From Sphingomonas suaedae (lineage in GTDB: Bacteria; Pseudomonadota; Alphaproteobacteria; Sphingomonadales; Sphingomonadaceae): a stretch of DNA of 64,000 nucleotides. Made by a program: the position numbers and the translations under genes. The DNA is taken from positions 930,001-994,000 of the forward strand of contig NZ_CP042239.1 in the NCBI RefSeq assembly GCF_007833215.1, written 5' to 3'. How positions within the stretch are numbered: position 1 is the first letter of the stretch; each line of letters opens with the position of its first letter. Below are positions 63,738-64,000 of this stretch, piece by piece. The notes under the pieces are model-generated. The model searched no databases, was not told the DNA's origin, and was given only the letters and a program-made list of their open reading frames with translations.

Positions 63738-64000
63738 ATCCCCCCAAACGTGAATTCCATAATGGCGACATCAATCGGGTTGCTGCTCTGACGGGCTAAC
63801 AAGCGAGCATTTGCCGCGCAACGAGGAACGCTTTCCTACACGCGATCGCCTCGCTAGGCACATCAAATGCTTTCACCGTCGACCTTTCTCCGTCAGTCCA
63901 AACCGGTTGTAATCGCGTCGCCGACTAGTCGCGACACTGTCGCCTCGCTGCCCGGCCCCGTCGCCCGGCCGTCGCACCATCGACGCGCAACCGTCGCTTT
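63738..64000. other. Non-coding end of window
   Basis: No gene can be supported in these 263 bases. The first part should hold the promoter of the preceding minus-strand gene. The last 100 bases contain many GTCGC/GCGAC pentamers, perhaps only compositional. Confidence 0.4.

Noticed and set aside
63900..64000. GTCGC-rich end as a regulatory repeat or start of a gene
   Set aside because: The pentamers have no fixed spacing, and no frame with a start and conserved product is visible before the window ends.

Overview
The window is GC-rich chromosomal DNA, densely coded on both strands. It looks like a member of the Sphingomonadaceae (Sphingomonas or a close relative) in the Alphaproteobacteria. 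The grounds are a tandem-domain Hfq of the sphingomonad type, the dusB-ntrB-ntrC-ntrY-ntrX block, a GTTC-N7-GTTC type LexA box, tig/clpP/clpX/lon/HU in close order, lipoprotein plus TonB-receptor pairs, and dispersed intergenic palindromes. No rRNA, phage, insertion sequence or CRISPR array was seen.

Region by region. 1-1.7 kb: the end of rmuC and a quinone-reductase-like flavoprotein gene enclosed by two copies of a palindromic repeat, then tRNA-Leu. 1.8-15.8 kb: a protein quality-control region (tig, clpP, clpX, lon, HU) interspersed with a GT2 glycosyltransferase and membrane proteins, a divergent carbohydrate pair (GH16 glucanase and a CBM-like secreted protein), a GGDEF diguanylate cyclase and an M1 aminopeptidase. 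15.9-22.7 kb: tRNA-Val, a surface lipoprotein plus TonB-dependent receptor behind Pho-box-like direct repeats, a 2OG-Fe(II) oxygenase, and a GspE-like protein that has lost every ATPase motif and reads into tRNA-His. 22.8-25.1 kb: a Leu/Glu-type dehydrogenase, a ParDE toxin-antitoxin pair and a HEPN-like protein, ending at tRNA-Ser; the second half looks like acquired DNA.

25.2-34.5 kb: a long tightly packed plus-strand run of cell-wall and housekeeping genes (mltB-like, RlpA-like SPOR protein, D,D-carboxypeptidase, tmk, holB, metG, tatD, a PhnP-like hydrolase, a retropepsin-like protease, mazG), many joined by 4-bp start/stop overlaps. 34.5-46.2 kb: mostly minus-strand genes: a Sel1/TPR lipoprotein, cyclophilin, hflX, tandem hfq, a TPR protein, rsmB, a TonB-like protein, a hybrid histidine kinase and guaB. 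46.4-55.4 kb: a cysteine-dioxygenase-like cupin protein, a CitE-like lyase (again bracketed by the palindromic repeat), qmcA-nfeD, a lipoprotein, a radical-SAM/UdgX DNA-repair pair behind a LexA box, and a DUF885 protein. 55.5-62.7 kb: dusB-ntrB-ntrC-ntrY-ntrX, the nitrogen-control block. The window ends in a secreted protein of unknown function.

The most promising candidate for a poorly described system is the radical-SAM plus DUF4130-UdgX operon at 50.8-53.5 kb. A canonical alphaproteobacterial SOS box lies on its -10 element, and transcription may begin at the start codon. Other notable points are the dead GspE homologue, the tandem Hfq, the Pho-box-like repeats before the lipoprotein/TonB receptor pair, and the four-copy palindromic element that twice brackets a single gene. 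All functional calls rest on motif recognition by eye, without database searches.
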